Source: Leptidea sinapis (lineage: Eukaryota > Arthropoda > Insecta > Lepidoptera > Pieridae). From it: a stretch of 64,000 nt of DNA. Under the pieces are notes generated by a model, which ran no database searches, was not told the DNA's origin, and saw nothing but the letters and a program-made list of their open reading frames with translations. Made by a program: the position numbers and the translations under genes. The stretch spans positions 5,153,501 to 5,217,500 of the forward strand of contig NC_066286.1 of the NCBI RefSeq assembly GCF_905404315.1. The letters run 5' to 3'. Positions 52,690 to 63,639 of the stretch are shown here, one piece after another (the stretch's first letter is position 1; every line of letters begins with the position of its first letter).

Positions 52690-53145
52690 TCTTTTCGGTG
52701 ATATTATCTTACTTTGAAAACATTTAATATATATTACCCAGGCTTTAAGATAAAACGTACTTACAGTAATTGTATGTATATTTTTCATGTTCCAGGTATA
52801 TATGGCATATAACTAGTAAGTAAATAAGTTGTCAAAAAATTTGCCGCATAAACATTACAAAGCATTAAGTATAATATGGAAGTACACAAGGTATGAACAA
52901 AATTCTTTGGATGCCTACGCTGAGACGTCTACTACAGCTAATATTAAATATAAATAAAGTGGTTAAAATTTTCCGAAAATTATTTATTATTATTTATTAA
53001 TACGCTTTCTTTACGTCTATGTTATTAAAATTGCATTAGGACATTTAAGATTGCAGAGAAAAATATATATAATATGTAAGTTACGACGCCAAATGGTTTG
53101 ATGACGTATATACTTACTTCTCCCTTCTATTTTTTCTCATTCACT
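52690..53145. other. No recognised feature
   Basis: AT-rich spacer. Confidence 0.4.
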
Positions 53146-53149
53146 TTAT

Positions 53150-53414
53150 CTTTTTATGTGGAGAATGAGGGTAAACGAGCGAACCTTCCCACATTTTCTT
53201 GCAACATCTGAGAAATCAAAGAAACGTCGCCGACTTTGAAGAAAGGTACCCATGTCGTATCGTCCTGGAAATCGCACAAGGAAGCTCATTCCAGAGTTAG
53301 GTTGTACGTGGATAAGTTCCTTGAAAACCGCACTGTGGAGGAACCCCACACATCCATATAGTGGAGATGTTATCCTTACTTGTAGAATGGAATGGATCAC
53401 ATGAGAAGGTGGAA
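53150..53414 (-). mobile_element. LINE family L1 3' end, deleted
   Basis: GAGGGTAAACGAGCGAACC, TCGCACAAGGAAGCTCATTC and AACCGCACTGTGGAGGA show L1 with short internal deletions. Confidence 0.75.
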
Positions 53415-53415
53415 G

Positions 53416-53660
53416 TTAAAAGGCATAAAAAGGCATAAAAGGCTTTTATTTTCCCAAAATTGATGCCTTTAGAATTCTTTTTGATGTCATTTCTAATAAC
53501 TACTAGATACTACTGCCGCTTCGGAAACAAATGGCGCTCTGAGAGAGAAGATGCAGCGCAAGAAACTCTCCCAGTTTTTTTTTTTTTGCGCTCTTTTCAG
53601 CTCAAGCACTTGTGTTCTTCAGAATACCTTGTTAATATAAAATTTTTTTATAGATTTCAG
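53416..53660 (-). mobile_element. Probable LINE 3' end, family C
   Basis: A repeated AAAGGCATAAA start, ATTTTCCCAAAATTGATGCC and GCGCAAGAAACTCTCCCAG with a long T run at 53575-53588 resemble the minus-strand 3' ends of families A and B in layout. It is a single copy in this window. Confidence 0.5.
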
Positions 53661-53699
53661 CCATTACCTGTTGGTCCATAGACAATGTGAAAATTAAAT

Positions 53700-54430
53700 T
53701 AATTCATATAACCTTTCGTTACCTTGTATAAGTATAAGTAATATAGTTTTATTTTAACAACCCAAGGTCTAAGGTATTTTCAGATTAGAAAACTGTAAGT
53801 TTACACAATTTATTCTATTTAATGGTGGTTCAATACGAAACTATCATGCATTTCTATATCTCTATGTATTTATGTCCATAACAAAGAATCAACATCGATT
53901 ATAAAGATAATCAACACAAACTTGGTTTCAAACGTAGAAACGGGGAGGGTCTTTAAGGTTAAATAGTGGTTTATCTCGATTTAGGGCAAAACTACAAGTT
54001 CTGTGGTAAGAAGTCAAATGGAAAAGTTACCGGTAGTAAAAAGATCTACAACTTTTGTTTCCACTATTTTTTAACATAACCTCAAAATTTATGTGAAGGA
54101 AAAATTCATAAAACTAAATCTTTCGTTTTTTATTTTTATCTTTTACAAATATTTTTCCACGTAATTTAGTGAAAAGATACCTTTTAATGTCTCAAGTACA
54201 CTATAATTTATTGGAATTGAAATGTTAAAATTTTTCACCTTATTTAGACTTAAATATCGAAAAAGAACCCTTATTTTCAATCGAAAATTCACCCGTCAAA
54301 ATATCCGTTTTTTTTAAAGGTTGGAATGCTTTCTGTTTGTTGAAGTCTCTACTATCCGATGGTTTTAAAAAAAATATACATTACAATGGTCAATGTTTGG
54401 AAATTTAAGCCCATCAATAGGCATTTCATA
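53700..54430. other. No recognised feature
   Basis: AT-rich spacer. Confidence 0.4.
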
Positions 54431-54435
54431 GAAAA

Positions 54436-54468
54436 TTCATACCTGTTATACGTAATAACAGGTATGAA
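54436..54468. repeat. Perfect 14-bp hairpin
   Basis: TTCATACCTGTTAT and ATAACAGGTATGAA flank a 5-base loop. Confidence 0.9.
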
Positions 54469-54602
54469 TAAAAAATTTGAGCAGCAAAAATATGGATTAC
54501 AATTAATCAAATCTATTTTCTACTACTTCTAGTCAAAAGGATAATGATTCAATGTTATATTATCTTTTTTTCATTTATAAATATATTTGATTAATTTTTT
54601 TT

Positions 54603-55305
54603 TTATATGAGAGGGGGCAAACGGGCAAGAGGCTCACGGGATGGGGAGAGGTGAGGCAACCGCCCATGGACATCCGCAACAACAGGTGTGTCAAGAAATG
54701 CGTTGCCGGCCTTTAAGGTGGGAGTATGCTTTTTTCTTGAAGGTCCCTAAGTCGTATCTGTTCGGGAAGACCGCTGCCGTTGATTCCACAAAGTGGCTGT
54801 GTGAGGCAAGAACTTTCGAAGAAAACGCGCGGTTGTGGAATGCCAGACGTCTACGTGATGCGGATGGTACTTTGCACGTAATGTCCGATGGTGGAATTCG
54901 GCCGCTGGAATCAACCCGAACAGCTCCTCTGAGCACTCCCCGTGATAAATGCGGTAGAAGATGCAGAGAGAACCCACATCTCTACGCAATGCTAGAGAAT
55001 CAAGCCGATCGGAGATGACTTGATCGTCGATGATTCGAGCCGCTCTTCGTTGTATGCGGTCAAATGGAAGAAGCTGGTACTGGGGAGCACCCGCCCAGAG
55101 GTGAGAATAGTACTCCATGTGAGGCCGAATTTGCGCCTTATAAAGTTGCAGGCGGTGGCTTTTAGTGAAGTACTGTCTCGCCTTACTGAGTACACCAAGC
55201 TTTTTAGAGGCCAGTTTGGCCTTCTCTTCCAAGTGACCATGGAACTGAACGTCGCTCCATATATCGACGCCAAGTATGCCAATACAGGCTGTGGCAGTTA
55301 GTTGA
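54603..55305 (-). pseudogene. LINE family L2, RT C-terminus and 3' end
   Basis: The minus frame 54747-55232 (161 codons) is the longest L-family protein piece here. It reads K-A-K-L-A-S-K-K-L-G-V-L-S-K-A-R-Q-Y-F, Q-L-Y-K-A-Q-I-R-P-H-M-E-Y, L-F-D/P-F-D-R-I-Q-R-R-A-A-R, and C-I-F-Y-R-I-Y-H-G-E-C-S-E-E-L-F. It ends with P-H-T-A-T-L-W-N-Q, where a frameshift moves the last residues to the frame at 54691-54936. Just upstream, G-I-L-G-V-D-I-W-S-D-V-Q-F continues in another frame. These are the thumb and C-terminal domains of a jockey-superfamily RT. The 3' terminus GGGGGCAAACGGGCAAGAGG lies at about 54613, with a poly(A) tail on the minus strand. The catalytic palm is absent. Confidence 0.85.
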
Positions 55306-55309
55306 ATTG

Positions 55310-56725
55310 GACTAAATTTAATGTAATTGTGTTTAATTGTAAAATGTAACTATAAGTCGTAAAAATGGCGTATAGGATACTCCGTAAGTATTAATGTGGA
55401 TTATTCCTGATGTCGTTTCCCGAACTTCAGATAAACAAAGGATTGATGTCCAATAGTATTAAGATATACAGAATCTAACTGACAGTATTTACATTTCGAA
55501 TGCACCAAAAATAGTTTTAATAAAAATCACAGTCCAAATCCGAATAAATACTGTCTCCAGCTATTAAGGTAGCTTATATAGAAATAAATGTCTCTCTACA
55601 TTTTCACTAGTAAATTTAATTATTAGCTTTGTTCACTGGAAAATAAGTATTTGTTTTTTTAAGCATAGTTCCGATGAATATGAAACATAAATATATTTTA
55701 AATCAGTTTCCATGACGGAAAATTAAATAAAAATGGCTTGTTACTATTCCGTTTGGTTTTGGAAGTTTGTAAATTATTAATAGGTTATTTATAACCGTAC
55801 CATATTATTTCATAATTGCTCTTTAACAAAGTCAAATTTTAATAAAAAACAGCATTAAAACATCAATTTTAATTAACATTTACACAGTTTTCAGTCGATT
55901 ACCTAAAACAAAATCAATAACAATATATATTCGGCAGTTTTTTAACTAATTTTAATCAAAATATTTTAATTGACGAAAAATTCCCAACTTTAAATTAGAA
56001 ATACTCGACGTAATAATTAAAACATTTTAACGACAGTGGAGTTAAGACTAATACAATATATTCTAAGAGTAAACGGCAATTATTAACTAAATCACCATAA
56101 GCTAATAACACATATGGCTTCAAGTATAATATTATACCAAATCAGGTTTTAAACAGTTATAACAGTAAAAGTGAGGGATACTTTTGGGATAAAGTATAAA
56201 AATTTAATTTGTACCAAAAGCAAGATCGCTCGAATCTCGCATCGTTCATAAATATTGATACAAATAAATTTCTATACTTAAACCAGGTTTTGTTCGAACC
56301 TTGAGATTTTTGATTCCTTAAAAAATGTAATATGTGTTAACTTATGATAATAACATCATTTTAATCTACCTATAATTTAATATCAATAACTAGATACATA
56401 GCTACTTTGTAGCTGCTGTACATAATATGGAATAACATTAATTGGAAATTAATACTTTATTTAAATATTTCAAGATTATACTGAATTATTTATATAAATC
56501 GACTTTACTCACGTTTCATTGGTGTACCGACTACTTTCGACCATTTGGAGGACTTACGAATTTGCACTCGTAGTGCGGGCATGACAGGGTGCGCGGGGCA
56601 TACCGCCCACGGTACTGAAACTTTTATTGTCATACACGAAACTTTCTACCAACACCGATGAATCGAGATTAAAGGCGATTTAAACAAATAAAACGTACTG
56701 CCTCTTCACAACCCTTGTTAAATAA
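55310..56725. other. No recognised feature
   Basis: Long AT-rich spacer. GCTCGAATCTCGCATCGTTC (56230-56249) resembles the end of an S2 SINE head, but the A box is absent. The less AT-rich part 56530-56620 is unassigned. Confidence 0.35.
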
Positions 56726-56729
56726 ATAC

Positions 56730-57126
56730 AGTTTTTTTTATGGAATAGGAGGACATACGAGCGTACGGGTCACCTGGTGTTAAGTCATCACCGCCGCCAA
56801 CATTCTCTTGCAACACCAGAGGAGACCAATCACAAGAGCGTTGCCGGCCTTTAAGGAAGGTGTACGCGCTTTTTTTGAAGGTACCCGTATACGTATACGT
56901 CGTATCGTCCCGAAACACCGCACAAGGAAGCTCATTCCACGGCATTGTAGCACGTGGGAGAAAGCTCCTTGAAAACCGCACTGTGGAGGACCGCCACACA
57001 TCCAGATGTCGGGGATGATATCCTAACTTGTGGCGTGTTGTGCGAAGGTGGAATTCGGCGGCAGGAATCAGGCTAAACAGCTCTTCGGAACACTCCCCGT
57101 GATAAATGCGGTAGAAGACACACAAT
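56730..57126 (-). pseudogene. LINE family L1 3' end, best preserved copy
   Basis: The minus frame 56718-57125 (135 codons) reads F-Y-R-I-Y-H-G-E-C-S-E-E-L-F-S-L-I-P-A-A-E-F-H, V-W-R-S-S-T-V-R-F-S-R-S-F-L-P-R, M-P-W-N-E-L-P-C-A-V-F and A-Y-T-F-L-K-G-R-Q-R. It is open to the 3' terminus. A local TATACGTATACG expansion adds a few codons (about 56887-56900). The 3' end TTTTTTATGGAATAGGAGGA is the A tail on the minus strand. The RT palm is missing by 5' truncation. It is the reference for the other L1 pieces. Confidence 0.85.
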
Positions 57127-57200
57127 GTGTCGTGGCTCGCTGGTTGAATGATTCAAGACTTTGCATGACCAGCCGTAGGTTCGATTCACGTTAAGAACAC
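57127..57200 (+). other. tRNA-like segment, possible SINE head
   Basis: GTGGCTCGCTGGTTGAATGA and CGTAGGTTCGATTCACG have A- and B-box character about 30 bp apart. No paired acceptor stem is seen, so a functional tRNA is unlikely. Confidence 0.4.
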
Positions 57201-57204
57201 TGCA

Positions 57205-57690
57205 TATTTTTTACAAATTTGTATTTGTATTATGTAGTCTATCAGTGATGTATTTCGACGCGGCAAAATCCACCGTTTAATGTGGTAGTAATAGCACATT
57301 TCAGCCTCAGCTAGGCAGCCAAGTTATCTAAGTTAAAATATACTTTATAAGCTCGACATCATTAATGATGTAGTGAGTAGGAGAGATTACCACTCACTTA
57401 TTCTCTCTTACTAATAAACGCAGTGAAAGTTACTCCAAAATTATAAATACTTCTCCCTGTCATGTAGTTCTGGTACCTTTCTGGTTACTTCGAGCTTATC
57501 ATTAACACAAATAGAGTATATCTATCAATGAGAAACTGAATATTATGTTTTTATACAATATACTATGAATGATAAGTATATACGATATTTATATTATCTT
57601 ATCTTAGTGCTGAAGCATTCAGATATTATGAGATCTGGTGGACTAAGTCAGATCATAATCAAGGATATATTTACCAGCCTAGCGAAACTC
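57205..57690. other. No recognised feature
   Basis: AT-rich spacer. Confidence 0.4.
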
Positions 57691-57695
57691 TCTAG

Positions 57696-58004
57696 CGGCC
57701 GCTCCCAATATACTATCTACAGATAGAGATAAATGACTACCTTCTACTGTCAGTAATTAGCTGTCAATAATCTGAAGCTGTCCCAATATACCCCATAAGT
57801 CATTCTTATTGCCTTATATTGGGACGCGTGAATTGCAATTTCCATACAAACTTCTATCGCTGGTAAGCTATACGTCGTCCCATTGAGAGACAGCGTGTAC
57901 GGATAAGGTGAGTTACCGTCGATAAGTTTGTTGGGACAGAAAAGTCAACGATAGTTACGATTTTTATCTCAAGTAAGAGATAGACTGAATATTGGGAACG
58001 GCCG
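57696..58004. mobile_element. PIF/Harbinger-like MITE, family H, copy 2
   Basis: Ends CGGCCGCTCCCAATAT and CGGCCGTTCCCAATAT (inverted) differ by one base. The body matches 26011-26333. TAG precedes and TAA follows. Confidence 0.85.
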
Positions 58005-58845
58005 TAAGAAAAAGCGATTCACTCGATTGTTCGAAACGTTCAGTGATTGATATATTGACAGATAACGGTTATAATCTTGTAAAAAACGGTGATAGCCGAA
58101 ATCCAATACGTATTTAAGCAACTGTTCGCTTTTAAACTTAGCCGGTTTACATTTCGTCGCCGATTGCCATACTGCAATACCTACTATTTTAAACTTATGT
58201 AAAATCACTGCACGTTTCATACTAAACTTCAATTTAAACTTAGTCCCGCCATATGAAGTAGTAATTCCATCCTCTTTGATATTTACATCTAACTTACAAT
58301 CATTGTTAAATTTATCGACATGTTTTAATTTTGGAATTACAAGTAAAATATATCTTATTTTTTTTTATTTACACATTAACAAAACTTATTTACTAACAAA
58401 AATAGTAGTTATTTAATTTTCTACCTAATCAATTTAATTTGACATTTTTGCTTGATAGATGATCATTTAATTTAAAAGTAAAAGTGATATTTTGACATAA
58501 TTGTTATTTTCATATTAAAAAGATTGTCATATAATTAAAAAATGATTATAAAGTTTTTTCTATAAATATACTAACGAGCGATTCCTGATTTATCCCTGAA
58601 GAATTAAAATAATCACCTAAATTTTAATGCGGGTATCAGAGTCTCAGAAGACGATTCCATATTTAAATCTTGTACATTAACAATGCATCTAATTTGTGTA
58701 TATTTTATGTATATTTAAAATTTTAAAGTATTCCGGAATATTTTTAAGATAACAATATGTCTGTTGGGATGCGAAACATGGCCAATTTACATTGACTGCA
58801 AATTGTGTTGACTTGAATTAAATTATTTATTTCTTTTGCCAGTTT
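58005..58845. other. No recognised feature
   Basis: AT-rich. An 87-codon minus frame (57969-58232) overlaps the MITE end and shows no family signature. Confidence 0.4.
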
Positions 58846-58889
58846 ATTCCTCAGATTCGTATCATTATCCGGACGCACTAAAATATACG

Positions 58890-59215
58890 GACGAATATTT
58901 CATATCATCCAAAATTAATTATTTCGTAAAAAATAAAAATGCTCCCTGTTGTCATAATGAAATTGTTTAGCAGCAGAACAGTCAAACCGGGCGTCAATTA
59001 ATTATCTCACAGAATATATGTCTATACAAAACAAATATTAGAAATAAAAATAATTATGGGTCCCAAATCGGAACAATAACTATCCTATCTCGAAAGTTTG
59101 ACTAAACTGCACACCATGAAGTAATCCCCATTAAAATCCGTTCATTAGTTTAAGAGTTCTCTGAGAACAAACATCAGGACACTGGATTTATGTATATTAA
59201 GATGGTAAAGATTTT
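58890..59215 (-). mobile_element. Helitron-related fragment
   Basis: GAAATTGTTTAGCAGCAGAA and GTCAAACCGGGCGTCAAT parallel 38165-38205 in the Helitron copy. The right end CATTAGTTTAAGAGTTCTC with TTTATGTATATTAAGAT is a different terminus. No CTAG end is seen. Confidence 0.5.
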
Positions 59216-59529
59216 AGGCGGCAAGAAAAATGTAAAATTGTCGCTCAAAACAGAAGAAGATAATGAGAATAGAGATATCTTGGAGTAAAGTGAAACTTAT
59301 AGAAGACTTACCAGGATGGCATAGCTCTGAGGAAGCTTTCTCCTCCTTCTGGACAGCTAAAGTATTAAAATAATTTTCATACGTCATTCGGAATATAGCA
59401 AATTAAAGACATTGACCTTTCTGTCATTTATACGTCTAGATAGACTGAAACTAAAACTTATGTTGCGCCCGACTGGTGCAGCCACACGCCATATCACAAA
59501 AATTGAATTGAATTGAAAACTTATGTTGA

Positions 59530-59850
59530 CAGTTTTTTTTTAATGAAAATAAGGGACGCGACTAGCAGGACGTCCAGGTGATGGTAATTGATGCGCCCTG
59601 CCCATTACAATGCAGTGCCGCTCAGGATTATTGAAAAACCCCAAAAATTCTGAGCTGCACTACAACTGCGCTCGCACCTTGAGACATAAGATGTTAAGTC
59701 TCATTTGCCCAGTAATTTCACTAGCTACGGCGCCCTTCAGACCGAAACACAGTAATGCTTACACATTACTGCTTCACGGCAGAAATAGCCGTTGTGGTAC
59801 CCATAATCTAGCTGGTATCCTGTTCAAAGGAGCCTCCCACTGGTATAGTT
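59530..59850 (-). mobile_element. Family D retroposon, full length
   Basis: TTTTTTTTAATGAAAATAAG, GGGACGCGACTAGCAGGACG and AAGGAGCCTCCCACTGGTAT mark both ends. Confidence 0.9.
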
Positions 59851-59854
59851 AACC

Positions 59855-60600
59855 TCGTAACTTTTCACGCACACTAAAGTGATAAATCTGGCCTGTTTTT
59901 ATTGGTTTTCTAGCAGCAAGAAGCTCTATCTAGGCGTAAAAATTTCTTAAGGACAACAAACCATGTTAAAAGCTAAAATATAATAATTTTTGCACGTACG
60001 ATACAAGTTTGACTATAAAATGTACATTATTAATGATCTTCATGCGAAATATAACCATTTAAGAAAAATGAGTTTTCAGAACAATTCTGTGTTAATTATT
60101 ACATAGATATTATAAAAGATAAAAAATATATATTTAATTTTTAAAAATATATTTAACTACTACATTAAACCGTATTTGGACCAACAAGAAAATATGAAAA
60201 ATATGTAACGGAGCACAACGGAGCACGGGCACAATCTCTTAAAAAGTAAATTATTTCATAATAATGATCAAAATTTGTAAAATAAATTATCTTAAAAATA
60301 ATACAAAACGTAGAATTTCTAATATCGTTTTATATCACTTTTCATTTTGTAAACAAAATGTATATTATTTAATAATTTAAAAATATATTTTACAGTATCG
60401 TTCATTTCGAAAAAATTTTTCTCACTCTTCCGTGGCACAAAATGCGGCTTAAGTTAAAAGCGCACAACTATTAATAATAATTAACGTTTATTATCATCCA
60501 ATAAGTTACCTGTCACTTTGTATATAACAAAAAGTACCAATATTAATTTGATTACTCTAACCAGATCCTCAAAACAATAAATAAAATAAAACAAACTTTA
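59855..60600. other. No recognised feature
   Basis: Very AT-rich spacer. Confidence 0.4.
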
Positions 60601-60604
60601 CAAT

Positions 60605-60745
60605 AGTAGATTGTTAACCGAGGGTCGAAAGAATCAATTCCCGAGGTATTTAGACGCCCTAGCGCAGCGAGGTCGGCTATAGTCCGAGTAGGAATTGATA
60701 CTTTCACCCGAGTTAAACACTACTTTTCATTTCGAATATGAGGAA
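60605..60745. repeat. Imperfect palindromic block, probable MITE-like repeat
   Basis: GAATCAATTCCCGAGG at the left and GAATTGATACTTTCACCCGAG at the right are partly complementary, around GACGCCCTAGCGCAGCGAGG. I recognise it as a common lepidopteran repeat, without a firm name. Confidence 0.4.
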
Positions 60746-61268
60746 AATAAAACCAGTTGTTTATCTAAGCACAGATAAGTATCCCGCCAATTTATGTCGA
60801 CTTTTTAAATTTCAAATATGGAACTTGCCGCGTAATTGTTGCGGCTTATTCCGCTCAAAGAAGTTTGCGCTAAATTCACACTGGCTGTTTAGAAAGTCAC
60901 ATGGCATTTCTTTTGATTAGTTTTTTTTTTACATAAAACTCTTCATAATTCTATTTTCAAAGTTTATTCCGGCCCTTGGGTGGGAAATAATCTGTAAGCT
61001 ACCCTCTCTACGGAGGGAAGCAGCATTTTCCACCCAATAATCAGATCAAAACAACATTACTTTCCGAGTATGAGAAATGAAAAAATCATTTTCAGTTGTA
61101 ATATTAGCTATAGAACTATATTTTTGGAGTCTCAATGTACAAAGAATTAAAGTAATTCTTTATTAGAACACCTTAAAATTTAATAAATTAAGATTAATGC
61201 TTATTAGTTGACAGTTCTTCAGATTTTTCTTCGCGATTTCGCTTCGTATAAAATTAACTAAAAAATCT

Positions 61269-61296
61269 GTACCTACAAGGATTTCCTTGTAGGTAC
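61269..61296. repeat. Perfect 13-bp hairpin
   Basis: GTACCTACAAGGA and TCCTTGTAGGTAC are separated by TT. Confidence 0.9.
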
Positions 61297-61299
61297 TTA

Positions 61300-61930
61300 T
61301 AATACCGCCTTATAAAATCACCTCTAACTTTTTGGATAAAATTTAGCGCGGGTAATTCGGTTTTAAGGGTAGAAAAACAAACCTACGAAATGGTCACCTC
61401 TTTGACAAAAATGTATTTTTCCGAGTTTTCACAATTATTATTATTTGAGCTCGGTCACTGAACTCCTATAAAAGAACATAATATAAAAAGTATGTCAGTT
61501 AGGGGTGTTAGTTTTACAGTTCTTTAAAAATGGACAAGTCATGGCAAAACTTCAATGGAGTAAGGTACCGATGGGAATCTTATTATTCCTTTTGAAATGG
61601 ATATTTGGATCAATGTTAAATGGATATGTAACAGTTTTATTTTAAAATAATTTAATTATAATTAGAATTACAACAAAAGTATTCTATTGGAACTTTACAT
61701 AGAAGTTTGCACCGTTTCCGGCCTTTTAGAAAAGAGTACGCAACTATCGAATTTTTATCATACAACTGCTACTTTTTATAAAAATATATAATAAATTTTA
61801 ATAATTTCTAATAATATATATAAGAAGTCATCAGGCTGGATAAACACATTTTACCTTCACTTCAGGAATAACGTCCTAAATCAGTCAAGCTTCGGGCAAT
61901 CAAGGTAATACATACTTTAAATATAGACAA
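61300..61930. other. No recognised feature
   Basis: AT-rich spacer. Confidence 0.4.
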
Positions 61931-61939
61931 ACAGTGTGC

Positions 61940-62075
61940 GAGACAGAAGTATATCTCTAACAGGGACAGCTAATCTGCTGTAATTGTAACCAATCTTGAT
62001 TGATAAGTCGTAAACAGTCAGCCACGCTTAGCATTAAATCATAAATATTCTGAATATTAAACCTCATGCATTATC
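61940..62075. repeat. Dispersed repeat M, copy 2
   Basis: It matches 48493-48625 in the same orientation, including GTAACCAATCTTGATTGATA against GTAACCGATTTTGACCGACA. Confidence 0.6.
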
Positions 62076-62079
62076 GGGC

Positions 62080-62550
62080 TGTCTGATCATATATACACTA
62101 GTATATTCTAAGTCTATATTGATTATCGCCTCGTCCCTAATTTATCGTCGCCGCATGTCTACTTGGGTATTATTTTGTGATAATAATAATAATTTAATTG
62201 ACACAATACTACACATAAAAAATGTCCACTTAAAGTATAAATTCGTCACACGTTTTCACTCTGATGTAGATGATCTTTTATCGATGTTACAAAGATATTG
62301 AATTTAAAAGGGCAGCACACAACCAAAGACCTAGGTTCACGGAAGGTTTCATATCAGACTTTACAACCTACCATCATTGTCACATATTGTAATTTATGAT
62401 TTCATAAATTTTAATTCATAATAATTTTTAGGTTTTTTCCTAATTTCCTTTTAAAATATTTTTTGGCCGTTTTCTTAGATTCTAATTTTATACATCACAC
62501 TCAAACCGTTTAACAATGGCTTTATTAAAAAAATGTATGTACATTTACAC
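62080..62550. other. No recognised feature
   Basis: A 60-codon frame (62119-62301) ending H-S-D-V-D-D-L-L-S-M-L-Q-R-Y could be the tail of a decayed transposase or RT, but I cannot assign it. Confidence 0.35.
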
Positions 62551-62553
62551 TTA

Positions 62554-62827
62554 CGGCCGTTCCCAATATACTATATAACCTAAAGCTGTCCTAATATACC
62601 CCAATAAGTCATTCTTATCGCCTTATATTGGAACGCGGGAATTGAAATTTCCATACAAACTTCTATCGCTGGTAAGCTATACGTCGTCCCATTGACAGAC
62701 AGCGTGTAAGGTGTAAGCGGATAAGGTGAGTTACCGTCGATAAGTTTATTGGGACAGAAAAGTTACCACAACGATAGTTACGATTTTTATCTCAAGTAAG
62801 AGATAGACTGAATATTGGGAACGGCCG
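62554..62827. mobile_element. PIF/Harbinger-like MITE, family H, copy 3
   Basis: CGGCCGTTCCCAATAT ends are perfect inverted repeats, flanked by TTA on both sides (62551-62553 and 62828-62830). The body matches copies 1 and 2, with a deletion near the left end. Confidence 0.9.
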
Positions 62828-62859
62828 TTAGACGCTTAATACTAATTAAACAGAGAAAA

Positions 62860-63165
62860 GCGGCTTATATGCAACTCTCTCGAACGCTTGAGAACGTTCG
62901 AGACGCTGAAGTCGGCAGGTGCAGCGGACACGAGCGAGAAGCAAGGATGTCCGCGCTGCTTGCGGTCACGCCGCGATTCACGACCGATATGTTCTGTGGA
63001 ATATTTGATGACTTCAGCCAACCATAGGTACTGGCGGCATAAAAAAAAATACGGGTTGCACTCCGGCAGTGCCGACAGAAGTTAAAACTTATTTTGGTGC
63101 GTTAGACATTTTTAGATGGGTAACCCAGGTAGGGTTATGAAATGAAAAAAAATGAAAATTTTATT
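62860..63165. other. Less AT-rich block, possibly a repeat
   Basis: Two overlapping frames (62815-63027 and 62888-63085) are open because of local GC content. GGGTTGCACTCCGGCAGTGC and GTAACCCAGGTAGGGTTATG look like repeat sequence I have seen in Lepidoptera. No protein family is evident. Confidence 0.35.
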
Positions 63166-63444
63166 AATTTTTAGAAATTTTCGAATACATTTAATATTCT
63201 TTAGTGAATCATCGTTAGCAGTTTCCACAACTCTTGTATCATCATCATTATCATTAAAAATATTACAATCTTAAATAGAAACTATAGGTTCATGATAACT
63301 AATATAGGAAATATTTTTTTTTTTGATTCGAATAATACATAATATATAACGAAACGTAACGGTGTCGCGAGTCCAGAGATTTTATCTCATCTAAAAATAT
63401 GCGTACAGCGCTAAAAGAAGTTTTTACTTCAAAAGTTCATATAA

Positions 63445-63560
63445 TTTTTTTTAAGGAATAGACGAGTGTACGGGTCAAATGATGTTAAGTGATCACCGCC
63501 GCTCATATTCACTCAATTACCAGTTAAGTCACAAGAGCGTTGCCGCGCTTTAAGGAACAC
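63445..63560 (-). mobile_element. LINE family L1 3' terminus
   Basis: TTTTTTTAAGGAATAGACGA, TTAAGTGATCACCGCCGCTC and CACAAGAGCGTTGCC are L1, with deletions. Confidence 0.75.
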
Positions 63561-63570
63561 GTGACACGTG

Positions 63571-63628
63571 TAGTTACAAGCCTATCTAGGATGACACCGA
63601 CATGTCATACAAGATAGGCTTGTAACTA
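63571..63628. repeat. 58-bp two-step hairpin
   Basis: Outer arms TAGTTACAAGCCTATCT and AGATAGGCTTGTAACTA are perfect (17 bp). Inside the loop, ATGACA and TGTCAT form a second stem. Confidence 0.9.
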
Positions 63629-63639
63629 CATACATAGTT

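Noticed and set aside
57127..57190. Possible tRNA gene
   Set aside because: Box-like segments are present but there is no cloverleaf that I can fold, so a SINE head is more likely.
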